In this document: positions 63,642 to 64,000 of the stretch, one piece after another
Position numbering within the stretch: position 1 is the stretch's first letter
Layout: each line of letters starts with the position of its first letter
Source: an archaeon
GTDB taxonomy: Archaea; EX4484-52; WAPT01
Assembly (NCBI GenBank): GCA_029258795.1
Contig: JAPDKB010000007.1
Span: 119,070 to 183,069 of the forward strand
DNA length: 64,000 bases
Direction: 5' to 3'
Translations under genes and position numbers: made by a program
Notes under the pieces: model-generated
Seen by the model: the letters and a program-made list of their open reading frames with translations, nothing else
What the model was told of the DNA's origin: nothing
Database searches by the model: none

Positions 63642-64000
63642 TCACTTTTCTTCTTTCTTTGCTTCTTCCTTCTTCCGCTTTTCAACCCTCTTCTTTCCAA
63701 CCTGTTTTATGACGCGCACCATTTTGATTAGCTCTTCCTCTGGTTCTTTCGACTTCTCGACCAGCGTACCCGTAACTATTATGTCTGCTCCTGCCTTCAC
63801 GAGTTTTGTCGCCTCCTTGGGCTTCTTAACTCCTCCACCCACAATGATGGGCACGGACACAACTTTTCTGACCCTTTCAACCATCTTCGGCTCAACTGGC
63901 TCCTCAGCTCCAGAGCCAGCTTCAAGATAAACGAACCTCATACCCAGATACTGGCCTGCGAGAGCATAAGCCGCGGCTATATCCGGCTTTTTGCGCGGGA
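63642..64000 (-). CDS. Geranylgeranylglyceryl phosphate synthase (partial, C-terminal part)
   Basis: The reading frame continues past the window edge; the true start lies beyond 64000. From the edge it reads [35 protein letters not shown], then [38 protein letters not shown]. These are the last TIM-barrel strands of GGGP synthase with the phosphate-binding GGG and GT loops. It joins GGPP to glycerol-1-phosphate, the first committed ether-lipid step. A Lys/Glu-rich tail ([18 protein letters not shown]) extends past the barrel and is longer than usual. Confidence 0.92.
   Translation of the reverse strand, partial: PRKKPDIAAAYALAGQYLGMRFVYLEAGSGAEEPVEPKMVERVRKVVSVPIIVGGGVKKPKEATKLVKAGADIIVTGTLVEKSKEPEEELIKMVRVIKQVGKKRVEKRKKEEAKKEEK

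Overview
This is a gene-dense archaeal chromosome segment. The archaeal markers are an HMf-type histone, RNase P subunit Rnp4, aIF5B, aRF1, PAN, Taw1, Trm56, MBF1, a Bud32 kinase, class I lysyl-tRNA synthetase, GGGP synthase (cut by the window edge) and TATA boxes placed about 27 nt before many start codons. A full-length reverse gyrase points to a thermophile or hyperthermophile. I cannot name the lineage; a thermophilic euryarchaeal or DPANN-like archaeon fits. I see no tRNA, rRNA or CRISPR array.

Layout. 0-4 kb: rnp4, a small nucleotidyltransferase, a phosphoesterase, a decayed IS with terminal repeats, a secreted fibre-like protein and a second IS scar. 4-12 kb: aIF5B, a membrane-anchored S16 protease, reverse gyrase, a membrane protein with cutA, and histone. 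12-22 kb: unknown 452-aa protein, Bud32, P2-type ATPase, uS15, ASCH-HTH protein, PAS protein, Elp3 and a HEPN/MNT toxin-antitoxin pair. 22-35 kb: ValRS, aRF1, DUF4143 ATPase, NYN protein, M28 peptidase, TatD, DMT transporter, Nudix protein and PAN, with a 560-nt structured noncoding stretch near 31 kb. 35-43 kb: second secreted fibre-like protein, Kef-type antiporter, thymidylate kinase and taw1, followed by an AbiEi/AbiEii module.

The centre of interest is 43.5-54.1 kb. It holds the whole archaeal (anhydromevalonate phosphate) mevalonate route in two divergent operons. The plus operon carries HMG-CoA reductase, HMG-CoA synthase, thiolase and the DUF35 partner. The minus operon carries mevalonate kinase, a UbiD-type decarboxylase, an LpdD-like protein, both phosphomevalonate dehydratase subunits, a MazG-like protein, UbiX and isopentenyl phosphate kinase. 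Acetyl-CoA to IPP is therefore encoded in one block, with prenyl-FMN supply and two unstudied accessory proteins. GGGP synthase at the right edge uses the downstream prenyl product for ether lipids.

The clearest mobile-DNA signal is at taw1. The AbiE module lies between two 34-bp copies (33/34 identical) of the taw1 3' end. Past the match both copies still encode the same Taw1 tail with different codons, as expected when an element integrates into a gene and supplies a new 3' end. 54-64 kb: two unknown proteins, TauE/SafE exporter with an ArsR-ferredoxin regulator, a radical SAM/SPASM enzyme, a membrane paralogue, a Trm9-like methyltransferase, MBF1, Nudix, LysRS-I and partial GGGPS.
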